A stretch of DNA of 6,581 nucleotides from NCBI GenBank assembly GCA_040905965.1, contig JBBDQP010000045.1, forward strand, positions 1-6,581, in the 5' to 3' direction. The position numbers and the translations under genes were made by a program. Shown piece by piece: positions 1 through 5,449 of the stretch (position 1 is its first letter; the number at the start of each line of letters is the position of its first letter). The stretch is from DATHWB01 sp040905965. Lineage in GTDB: Bacteria > Actinomycetota > Acidimicrobiia > Spongiisociales > ZC4RG35. The notes beneath the pieces were generated by a model, which ran no database searches, was not told where the DNA came from, and saw only the letters and a list, made by a program, of their open reading frames with translations.

Positions 1-38
1 GCCTCGACCGTGCCCGGATGCCAGACGACTTCGGTCAT
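1..38 (-). CDS. cysC: Adenylylsulfate (APS) kinase CysC, N-terminus only (runs off the window)
   Basis: Only the first 12 codons are visible, reading MTEVVWHPGTVE. APS kinases commonly begin with a VVWH-type segment (E. coli CysC has NVVWH near its start) just before the P-loop, which lies outside the window. The ATG at 38-36 overlaps the cysN stop codon in an ATGA arrangement, so translation is probably coupled. CysC would phosphorylate APS, the product of CysDN, to PAPS in the cytoplasm. The call rests on this short match plus the cysD-cysN-cysC order; the P-loop cannot be seen, so another downstream gene is possible. CysC is evidently separate here and not fused to the C-terminus of CysN as in many bacteria. 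Confidence 0.7.
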   Translation of the reverse strand, partial: MTEVVWHPGTVE

Positions 39-1288
39 GACGGTCCGATGATCATCCCGGCACCCACCGTGGAGTTGGTGGCCTCGTCGACGAGGATGAA
101 CGAACCCGTCGTCCGGTTGCGGGAGTACTCGTCGAAGAAGAGCGGGACGGTGGTTCGCAGCGTGACACGGCCCATCTCGTTGAGCTCCAACCGGTCTGCG
201 GTCTCGTCGCGGTGCAGCGTGTTCACGTCCAGCCGGTAGTGCATCTCCCTCACCATCGCCCGGCCCCAGCGGGTCGTGTGTTTGATCGCCAGCTTGTGGC
301 CGGCCCGCAGCACGGTGTCCGGTGTCATCCAGCACACCATGGCTTCGAGATCCTGACCGACGTGCGGCCGGTTGTGGGCTCGGCAGATCATGTCGCCACG
401 ACTGATGTCGATCTCGTCTTCGAGGCGAAGCGTCACCGACATAGGCGGAACCGCCTCCTCGACCGGGCCGTCGGGAGTGTCGATGGCGGCGATCCGGGTG
501 GTGAACCCGCTCGGGAGTGCGACCACCTCGTCGCCCACCCGCCAGGTGCCGCCTGCGATCTGTCCTGCGTAGCCGCGGTAGTCCTGGTGCTCCATGCGGT
601 GCGGTCGGATCACGTACTGGACCGGGAAGCGGCAGTCGATCAGGTTGCGGTCGGATGCGACGTGGATCTCCTCCAACAGCCCCAACACCGACGGCCCCCG
701 ATACCAGGGCATCCGGGTGGAAGCCTCGACCACGTTGTCGCCGTCGAGGGCCGAGATCGGGACGAAACGCAGATCGGTGATCTGCAGCTTGGCGGCGAAC
801 TCCCTGAACTCGTCTGCGATGGCGTCGTAGACGGCCTGGTCGAAACCCACCAGGTCCATCTTGTTCACACACAGGACCAGGTGAGGCACGCCCAACAGCG
901 AGGCGATGAAGGCGTGGCGCCTGGTCTGCTCGATGATCCCGTTGCGGGCGTCGACCAGCAGCATGACCACGTCGGCGGTCGAAGCACCGGTGACCATGTT
1001 GCGGGTGTACTGGATGTGGCCCGGGGTGTCGGCGAGGATGAACTTGCGCTTCGGGGTGGCGAAGTAGCGATAGGCAACGTCGATGGTGATCCCCTGCTCG
1101 CGTTCGGCCCGCAGACCGTCCGTGAGAAGCGCCAGGTCGACGTAGTCCGCACCCCGTCGGCGGGACGCCTCCTCGACCGCTACCAACTGGTCTTCGAAGA
1201 TCTGCTTGGTGTCCAACAACAGTCGCCCGATGAGGGTCGACTTGCCGTCGTCGACCGAACCGGTGGTGGCAAGCCGCACGAGTTCCAT
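35..1288 (-). CDS. cysN: Sulfate adenylyltransferase subunit 1 (GTPase subunit), CysN
   Basis: A 417-aa EF-Tu-like GTPase that drives ATP sulfurylase: GTP hydrolysis is coupled to CysD making APS from sulfate and ATP. All G motifs are intact: P-loop GSVDDGKST at residues 10-18, GITIDVAYRYF with the switch I threonine near 66-76, DTPGH at 87-91 and NKMD at 142-145. Two beta-barrel domains follow, including FPVQYVIRP and the C-terminal GSFILVDEATNSTVGAGMI. The protein ends there, so there is no fused APS kinase domain. The start at 1288 was chosen because MELVRLATTG is the normal family start, an AGGGG Shine-Dalgarno lies 8 nt upstream, and the ATG overlaps the cysD stop (TGATG). Longer upstream reading only runs antisense through cysD. 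Confidence 0.97.
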   Translation of the reverse strand: MELVRLATTGSVDDGKSTLIGRLLLDTKQIFEDQLVAVEEASRRRGADYVDLALLTDGLRAEREQGITIDVAYRYFATPKRKFILADTPGHIQYTRNMVTGASTADVVMLLVDARNGIIEQTRRHAFIASLLGVPHLVLCVNKMDLVGFDQAVYDAIADEFREFAAKLQITDLRFVPISALDGDNVVEASTRMPWYRGPSVLGLLEEIHVASDRNLIDCRFPVQYVIRPHRMEHQDYRGYAGQIAGGTWRVGDEVVALPSGFTTRIAAIDTPDGPVEEAVPPMSVTLRLEDEIDISRGDMICRAHNRPHVGQDLEAMVCWMTPDTVLRAGHKLAIKHTTRWGRAMVREMHYRLDVNTLHRDETADRLELNEMGRVTLRTTVPLFFDEYSRNRTTGSFILVDEATNSTVGAGMIIGPS

Positions 1289-2193
1289 CAGAAGTACCCC
1301 TGGCGCTTGCGGTCTTCCATGGCCGCCTCGGAGGTGCGGTCGTCCGCCCGGCTCGCGCCCCGTTCGGAGGTGCGACTGGCGGCCACCTCGGCAATGACCT
1401 CGTCGAGGGTCGACGCGACGGATTCGACTGCCGCCGTGCAACTCATGTCGCCGACCGTTCGGAACCGCACGACACGTTCGACGACCTCCTCGTCGGCCAT
1501 CCGGTTGATGAACGGCCCTTCCGCCATCCACATCCCGTCGCGCAGGAACACCTTGCGGGGGTGAGAGAAGTAGATGGAAGGGAGGTCGATCTCCTCCCGC
1601 TTGGCGTAATCCATCACGTCCATCTCGGTCCAGTTCGAGATGGGGAACACCCGAAGGTTCTCGCCCTGCTTCTTGCGGGGGTTGTACAGGCTCCACAGTT
1701 CGGGCCGCTGGTTCTTCGGGTCCCACTGGCCGAACTCGTCACGATGAGAGAACACCCGCTCTTTGGCCCTGGCCCGCTCCTCGTCCCGTCTCGCCCCACC
1801 GAAGAGAAGATCGAAGCGGTGCTTTTCGATGGCGTGCAGCAGCGTCTCGGTCTGAAGACGATTGCGCGAGGCGCGCGGCCCGGTCTCCTCCACCACCCGC
1901 CCCTCGTCGATCGCCTCCTGCACCGAGGCGACGATCAGCTCGGCTCCCACCTCGGCCATGGTGCGGTCCCGGAACTCGATCACTTCGGGAAAGTTGTGGC
2001 CGGTGTCGACGTGCATCACGGGGAACGGCAGACGGGCGGGGAGGAAGGCTTTCACCGCCAACCGGAGCACCACCGCCGAGTCCTTCCCACCCGAAAACAG
2101 CACCACGGGACGCTCCGATTCGGCGACGGCCTCGCGGATGATGTGGATGGCCTCGGACTCGAGGAGGTCGAGGTGGTCGAGTCGGTACGACAT
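1288..2193 (-). CDS. cysD: Sulfate adenylyltransferase subunit 2, CysD
   Basis: A 301-aa catalytic subunit of ATP sulfurylase, close to the family's usual length of about 300. It is a PP-loop (adenine nucleotide alpha hydrolase) protein: the pyrophosphate-binding loop SGGKDS is at residues 34-39, HVDTGHNFPE at 61-70 and the GGARRDEE block at 132-139. The conserved FPISNWTEMDV and FRTVGDMSCTAAVES segments lie in the C-terminal half. It acts in the cytoplasm with CysN as the first step of assimilatory sulfate reduction or PAPS synthesis. The start at 2193 gives the usual MSYRLDHLDLLESEAIHI N-terminus. The frame stays open upstream but only as an antisense reading of the divergent gene. No Shine-Dalgarno precedes this ATG; a TACCCT -10-like element lies 9 nt upstream. 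Confidence 0.97.
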   Translation of the reverse strand: MSYRLDHLDLLESEAIHIIREAVAESERPVVLFSGGKDSAVVLRLAVKAFLPARLPFPVMHVDTGHNFPEVIEFRDRTMAEVGAELIVASVQEAIDEGRVVEETGPRASRNRLQTETLLHAIEKHRFDLLFGGARRDEERARAKERVFSHRDEFGQWDPKNQRPELWSLYNPRKKQGENLRVFPISNWTEMDVMDYAKREEIDLPSIYFSHPRKVFLRDGMWMAEGPFINRMADEEVVERVVRFRTVGDMSCTAAVESVASTLDEVIAEVAASRTSERGASRADDRTSEAAMEDRKRQGYF

Positions 2194-2202
2194 TGGCCCG
2201 AG

Positions 2203-2208
2203 AGGGTA
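2203..2208 (-). promoter_or_regulatory. Putative -10 element for the cysDNC operon (leaderless start)
   Basis: On the minus strand this reads TACCCT, matching the actinobacterial TANNNT -10 pattern, with 9 nt before the cysD ATG. A transcript starting the usual 6-9 nt downstream would begin at or next to the ATG, which fits the missing Shine-Dalgarno. No convincing -35 box is seen at the right distance. Inferred from sequence only. Confidence 0.4.
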
Positions 2209-2252
2209 ACGAGCCGGTCGGGCGTCTTCGCTGTCTAGAAGCAGGCCACCGC

Positions 2253-2258
2253 TAGCCT
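2253..2258 (+). promoter_or_regulatory. Putative -10 element for the mauE-like operon (leaderless start)
   Basis: TAGCCT matches TANNNT and ends 7 nt before the ATG at 2266, so the expected transcription start falls on or beside the start codon. The bases between are CACCGCC-like, with no ribosome binding site. This would be the only promoter I can see for the whole plus-strand operon. No good -35 hexamer is visible. Confidence 0.4.
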
Positions 2259-2265
2259 CACCGCC

Positions 2266-2775
2266 ATGTTGGAGGGGTGGTATTTCATCACCGCCGCCCT
2301 CCTGGTGTTGAGCGGGGGAAGCAAGCTCCGTGATCCGGAACCGACCCGCGGTGCCATGCGCGCCGCCGGTCTCCCGTCGTCCAGAGGCGCGGTTGTCGGC
2401 CTCGCCGCCGGCGAGATCGCCGCGGGCGCAGCCGCGTTCGGAACGACGACGCCGTTCGCTCCGATCGCCGTCGCCGCCTTCTACCTCGGCTTCGCCGGAT
2501 TCGTCTCCTACGCCCTCCTCCGCAACCTCCCCCTTCAGTCCTGCGGCTGCTTCGGAACGTCTGACACACCTCCCGGCTGGATGCACGTCGGCGTCAACCT
2601 CTCGGCAGCCGCGGTCGCACTCGGGGTCGCCAGCACCGGCGGCGCCGACCTGCTCGGAATCCTGACGGGCCAGCCGGCGGAGGGGATCCCGTATGTCGCC
2701 TTCGTGGCGCTCGGTGCCACCCTGCTTGCCCTGATGCTGTCTGCACTTCCCTCGATCGTTCGACGACACCCGTGA
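2266..2775 (+). CDS. MauE/DoxX-type redox-associated membrane protein
   Basis: A 169-aa protein with four or five hydrophobic segments (about residues 5-18, 41-59, 63-86, 106-128 and 142-165). It carries two family hallmarks: GGSKLRDP after the first segment and CGCFG at residues 93-97 in the loop after the third. MauE is known to be needed for formation or stability of the methylamine dehydrogenase light chain in the periplasm, apparently through disulfide chemistry; the CxC pair (C93, C95) is the probable redox site. It is first in the operon and its stop overlaps the GTG of the next gene (GTGA), so it is probably translationally coupled to its likely client. The start at 2266 is supported by a -10-like element and absence of an SD. 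Family assignment is firm; the client is inferred from context. Confidence 0.85.
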   Translation: MLEGWYFITAALLVLSGGSKLRDPEPTRGAMRAAGLPSSRGAVVGLAAGEIAAGAAAFGTTTPFAPIAVAAFYLGFAGFVSYALLRNLPLQSCGCFGTSDTPPGWMHVGVNLSAAAVALGVASTGGADLLGILTGQPAEGIPYVAFVALGATLLALMLSALPSIVRRHP

Positions 2776-4091
2776 GCCGCCGACTCGTCGAAATGACCTC
2801 GCGAGCGCTGGGCGAGAGAACCAGCCGCCGCGGGTTTCTGCGACGCATGGCAATGGCCGGATCGGCGGTCGTCACCGCACCGATGGCATACGCCCTCCGG
2901 CCGATCACGGCGTATCAGGCGATCGTCCTCCCCAACGACTGTCCTCCCGGCTCGCAATGCCGTTCAGGATGGACCGAGTTCTGCTGCACCTCCACCGGCA
3001 CCAACACCTGTCCCCCCGGCTCGGTGGTCGGTGGATGGTGGCGAGCGGAAGGTTCCGGATACTGCGGCGGCAACTCCCGGTACTACATGGACTGCCACAC
3101 CGCGTCATGCGGCGGCTGCGCGTGCGGATCTTCCGGGACATGCGGCAACGAGTGCGTCGACTGCAACTGCCATTGCGACCACGATCGGTGCGACCTATGG
3201 AAGACCTGCTGCACGAGGTTCCGCTACGGCCAGTGCAACCAGCACATCGAATGCGTCGGGCCGATCACCTGCCGGGTCGTCACCTGCGTTCCTCCCTGGG
3301 AGTGGGACTCCACCTGCACGACCACCGATGCTCGGGACGACGCCACCGCAGGACACGACTCGGCCTGTCTCCGTCCCGCTCTCGGTCCCTACCGGGCGCG
3401 ACCCGGCGTCGTCCGGTCGAACACATGGCTACTGCGCGACACCCTCGACGCCGGCAATCCCACCCAGCAGTTCAACCTGGGCGCCGCAGGCGACACCCCG
3501 CTGATGGCCGACTGGCTCGGCTCAGGCGTGGCGACCGCCGCCGTCGTGCGCGGGGCGCGTCACGGCACGGTCGGACGCACGACACTCACCTGGTATCTCC
3601 GTCAGATCGAAGGGCCGGGACAGCCTGACCTCGTCTTCGACTACGGCCTGCCGGGCGACATCCCGGTGGCAGGCGACTGGGTCGGCAACGGGATCCACAC
3701 GGTCGGTGTCGTGCGCGGCAACCTGTGGCTGCTCCGCACCCGGAATTCGGCCGGACCCGAAGACATCGCGTTCAGATTCGGCGAGCCGGGCGACATCCCG
3801 GTGGTCGGCGACTGGACCGGGAACGGCCGGGACGGGATCGGCGTCGTCAGAGGCAGCCGGTGGATCCTCCGCGACACCGCCACGGCCGGGCTGCCCGATC
3901 ACGATTTCAACTTCGGCTCGGCCACCGGCATCCCGGTCGTCGGCGACTGGAACGGCAACGGCATCGACACGCCGGGTCGCTACGAGAACGGGAACTGGAC
4001 CTTCACCAACTCGCTCGGGATCGGGACGGTGGACGGTCAGTTCACGTTCGGCATCACCGGCGACACGCCCGTCGTGTGGAGGCGGCGCTGA
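2772..4091 (+). CDS. Tat-exported 24-cysteine protein: MauA light-chain-like domain fused to a propeller-type repeat domain
   Basis: A 439-aa protein. Residues 1 to about 41-50 are a twin-arginine signal (TSRRGFLRR at 17-25, then an Ala/Val-rich core; AYA at 39-41 is a possible cleavage site), strikingly like the MauA leader. Residues 57-199 hold all 24 cysteines and resemble the methylamine dehydrogenase light chain: CC at 71-72, eight residues to CPPG at 80-83, WW at 89-90, YYMDC at 104-108. In Paracoccus MauA, from memory, the same order holds CPPG, the TTQ-forming Trp57, then Asp76-Cys. W143 (DLWKTCC) or W176/W178 could be the second cofactor tryptophan. Residues 211-439 are cysteine-free and carry five repeats of about 45 residues. 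The start is GTG 2772 (overlapping the previous stop); ATG 2793 is an alternative keeping the Tat signal. Enzyme activity and cofactor are unproven. It could instead be a structural or electron-transfer protein. Confidence 0.85.
   Translation: MSRRLVEMTSRALGERTSRRGFLRRMAMAGSAVVTAPMAYALRPITAYQAIVLPNDCPPGSQCRSGWTEFCCTSTGTNTCPPGSVVGGWWRAEGSGYCGGNSRYYMDCHTASCGGCACGSSGTCGNECVDCNCHCDHDRCDLWKTCCTRFRYGQCNQHIECVGPITCRVVTCVPPWEWDSTCTTTDARDDATAGHDSACLRPALGPYRARPGVVRSNTWLLRDTLDAGNPTQQFNLGAAGDTPLMADWLGSGVATAAVVRGARHGTVGRTTLTWYLRQIEGPGQPDLVFDYGLPGDIPVAGDWVGNGIHTVGVVRGNLWLLRTRNSAGPEDIAFRFGEPGDIPVVGDWTGNGRDGIGVVRGSRWILRDTATAGLPDHDFNFGSATGIPVVGDWNGNGIDTPGRYENGNWTFTNSLGIGTVDGQFTFGITGDTPVVWRRR
3402..4088 (+). 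repeat. Five FG-GAP/VCBS-like propeller repeats (45-aa period) in the C-terminal domain
   Basis: The repeat core is GVVRGxxWxLRDT followed by FxFGxxGDxPVVGDWxGNGxD. The GD(I/T)P positions fall at residues 241, 296, 341, 386 and 431, so units 2 to 5 are exactly 45 residues apart and unit 2 carries a 10-residue insertion near 262-271. The fifth unit stops after DTPVV and ends in WRRR, lacking the GDWxGNG part. At DNA level units 2 and 3 share about 19 identical bases at 3651-3669 and 3786-3804, 135 nt apart. Such units form beta-propeller blades in other proteins. The DxDGDG calcium loop is degenerate here (DWxGNG). Confidence 0.8.
4078..4082 (+). promoter_or_regulatory. Ribosome binding site GGAGG for the mauD-like gene
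   Basis: GGAGG lies 8 nt before ATG 4091 and inside the end of the upstream gene. It is the best Shine-Dalgarno in the operon and fixes the start at 4091 although the frame stays open for a further 360 nt upstream. Confidence 0.75.
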
Positions 4092-4798
4092 TGCTCACGC
4101 TCGTCATCATCGAAGGGATCGTCATCCTGCTGCTGACGGTGCTCGTCGCCGGACTGCTCCGCTCCCACGCCGACATCCTCCGAACCCTCGACCGGATGGG
4201 AGCAGGTGAAGGCACCTCCCCTGGCGGTGGCGGCATGGCGCTCGGACCGACCCGCCGGTCAACCGACACGGTTCCGACCGACGCCATCACCGGGCTCACC
4301 CTCGACGGCCAGTCCCGCAGCATCGCGCTCACCGGCACCCGGGGATACGTCCTGGCGGCCTTCCTGTCGAGCGGATGCTCGACCTGCCGCCCGTTCTGGT
4401 CGTCGTTCGACCGTGAACTCGACCTGCCGCATCCGGACATCCGCACCGTCATCGTCACGAAGGACGCCGCCGAAGAGAGCACCTCGGAACTGAAGACTCT
4501 CGCCCCTCGCGACCTTCCCGTCGTGATGTCCTCGGAGACCTGGGATGCGTTCCGGGTGCCAGGCACGCCCTACTTCCAACTCATCGACGCAGCCGACGGC
4601 AGCGTGCTCGGAGAAGGATCCGCCGCCAACTGGGGACGGCTGCTGGAGATGATCCGTCGGGCGATCGGAGACGAACAGGCGCCCGGAACGATGCGACGGA
4701 ACACCTCCCAACGCCTGGTCGACTCCGACGAAGAACTCCGCCGGGCGGGCATCGACCCCGGCGACGAGGCGCTCTATCGGAAACCGGACACCCCATGA
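4091..4798 (+). CDS. MauD-like membrane-anchored thioredoxin-fold protein (TlpA-type)
   Basis: A 235-aa protein with one N-terminal membrane anchor (residues 2-23, VIIEGIVILLLTVLVAGLL), a glycine-rich linker (38-50) and a thioredoxin-like domain at roughly 66-190. The redox motif is CSTC at 96-99 in the setting FLSSGCSTCRPFW, and the cis-proline loop is RVPGTPYF (155-162). This layout matches MauD, known to be required for light-chain maturation in mau systems, probably as a periplasmic disulfide isomerase or reductase. The C-terminal tail from about 195 is charged and variable. The ATG overlaps the upstream stop (TGATG), and its own stop overlaps the next ATG (ATGA). It probably acts on the many cysteines of the preceding gene product. 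Assignment to MauD over general TlpA/ResA rests on the adjacent MauE-like and MauA-like genes. Confidence 0.85.
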   Translation: MLTLVIIEGIVILLLTVLVAGLLRSHADILRTLDRMGAGEGTSPGGGGMALGPTRRSTDTVPTDAITGLTLDGQSRSIALTGTRGYVLAAFLSSGCSTCRPFWSSFDRELDLPHPDIRTVIVTKDAAEESTSELKTLAPRDLPVVMSSETWDAFRVPGTPYFQLIDAADGSVLGEGSAANWGRLLEMIRRAIGDEQAPGTMRRNTSQRLVDSDEELRRAGIDPGDEALYRKPDTP

Positions 4799-5445
4799 CC
4801 CTCCTCGCCTCACTGCTCGCCGTCGCAGCCGCCGTCCGATCCAACTGGTCGCCATGAGGAGAGTCGATGCTGTCCAGCATCCACCCGCTCGGCGAGCGGG
4901 CACGCGGCAACCGATGGCTCGTCACGGTCTTTGCCTTCACGCTCGGGTCGTTGGCGGGAGGTGTGGCGGTCGGAGTGTTGCTCGGCTTCGTCGGATCGTT
5001 CTCACCGGTCCGGGAGGATCTCGCCTTGCTCATCCTCGGATCGCTCGCCCTGATGGCAGGCGGACTCGACCTGCTCGGCGTGAAGGCGGCCGGTCCCCGT
5101 CGCCAGGTCAACGAACGCTGGATCGGCAACTTGCGGGGAACCGTCTACGGCTTCGGCTTCGGCGCGCAACTCGGCGCCGGAGTTGCAACCTTCGTCGTGA
5201 CATGGGGCGTGTGGGTGGTCCTGGCCGCCGAACTGCTGTCAGGCTCGATTCTGTCAGGGGCGGTGATCGGAGGGGTGTTCGGACTGGGCCGGGCGGTCGC
5301 CCCGCTGGCGGCCGGATGGATCGACCGTCCATCCCGCCTGACCCGCTTCAACTCCACACTGGCGCGGCTGGCACAACCGGTCCACGTCACCGCAGGAATC
5401 GCTATCGCCGTCATCGGCGCGACCGCCTTCGTGTGGGGGGTGTGA
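4795..5445 (+). CDS. CcdA/DsbD-fold-like membrane protein with an in-frame TGA at codon 21 (candidate selenoprotein; conventional start 4867)
   Basis: Read through one TGA, the frame gives 216 residues; conventional calling would give 192 residues from ATG 4867, which has a GAGGAG Shine-Dalgarno 5 nt upstream. The long form starts at an ATG overlapping the mauD-like stop and adds a hydrophobic helix ending RSNWSP, then TGA, then GESML. CcdA/DsbD proteins have their first redox cysteine in an SPC motif at this kind of place. Hydrophobic segments follow at about 42-67, 74-94, 114-147, 151-175 and 196-216. VFAFTLG (45-51) and VYGFGFG (117-123) head two similar segments 72 residues apart, as expected for an internally duplicated fold. 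No cysteine occurs anywhere else. Position between the mauD-like gene and the rest suggests a MauF-like role, passing electrons across the membrane. Sec decoding, nonsense mutation and a separate 20-aa peptide are all open. Confidence 0.75.
4855..4857 (+). other. In-frame TGA codon at the expected redox-cysteine position (candidate selenocysteine)
   Basis: The ATG at 4795 and the ATG at 4867 are in the same frame, 24 codons apart, with this TGA as the only stop between them. It differs from a cysteine codon (TGC/TGT) only in the third base and follows SP, giving SP-(TGA)-G. My recollection, unverified, is that related actinobacterial proteins read WSPCGxSML here. Direct sequence shows only the TGA and its frame; decoding as Sec is inference. 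Confidence 0.45.
4866..4881 (+). promoter_or_regulatory. Perfect hairpin just after the in-frame TGA (SECIS-like, hairpin A)
   Basis: GATGCT pairs with AGCATC around a GTCC loop (7 bp possible with a 2-nt loop). The loop begins 15 nt after the TGA and has G first, slightly nearer than I recall for bacterial SECIS elements (about 16-37 nt). The stem contains ATG 4867, so folding could also hinder conventional initiation there. Confidence 0.35.
4884..4900 (+). promoter_or_regulatory. Perfect GC-rich hairpin downstream of the in-frame TGA (SECIS-like, hairpin B)
   Basis: CCCGCTC pairs perfectly with GAGCGGG around a GGC loop. The loop starts 34 nt after the TGA with G in the first two positions, which fits the bacterial SECIS consensus as I remember it. 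Caution: the stem encodes PLGER with ordinary high-GC codons, so it may be incidental. Confidence 0.35.
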
Positions 5446-5449
5446 CGTC

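Noticed and set aside
212..1564. Long plus-strand open frame (450 codons) opposite cysN/cysD
   Set aside because: Antisense shadow of two firmly identified genes; His/Arg/Gly/Asp-rich composition with no motif, typical of the complementary strand of high-GC genes.
1289..1726. Upstream extension of the cysN frame to 563 codons
   Set aside because: It overlaps cysD in another frame; the GTPase starts at MELVRLATTG with a good ribosome binding site.
2226..2240. TAGACA on the minus strand as a -35 box for cysD
   Set aside because: It is 23 nt from the TACCCT element, too far for normal -35/-10 spacing.
2194..2853. Upstream extension of the cysD frame to 521 codons
   Set aside because: The added part is charged low-complexity sequence read antisense through the intergenic region and the MauE-like gene; CysD homologues start at the methionine at 2193.
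3402..4088. Direct DNA repeats as a mobile or CRISPR-like array
   Set aside because: The repeats are in frame, 135 nt apart and fully explained by protein blade repeats; no spacers of uniform size or palindromic units.
3725..4090. Upstream extension of the mauD-like frame
   Set aside because: Arg-rich shadow of the propeller repeats; the GGAGG at 4078 and the membrane anchor fix the start at 4091.
2772..4091. Calling the cysteine-rich gene a true methylamine dehydrogenase light chain (mauA)
   Set aside because: Only part of the MauA pattern is present, the cysteine number is doubled, a repeat domain is fused, and mauB/mauG are not in the window; similarity is stated without claiming the activity.
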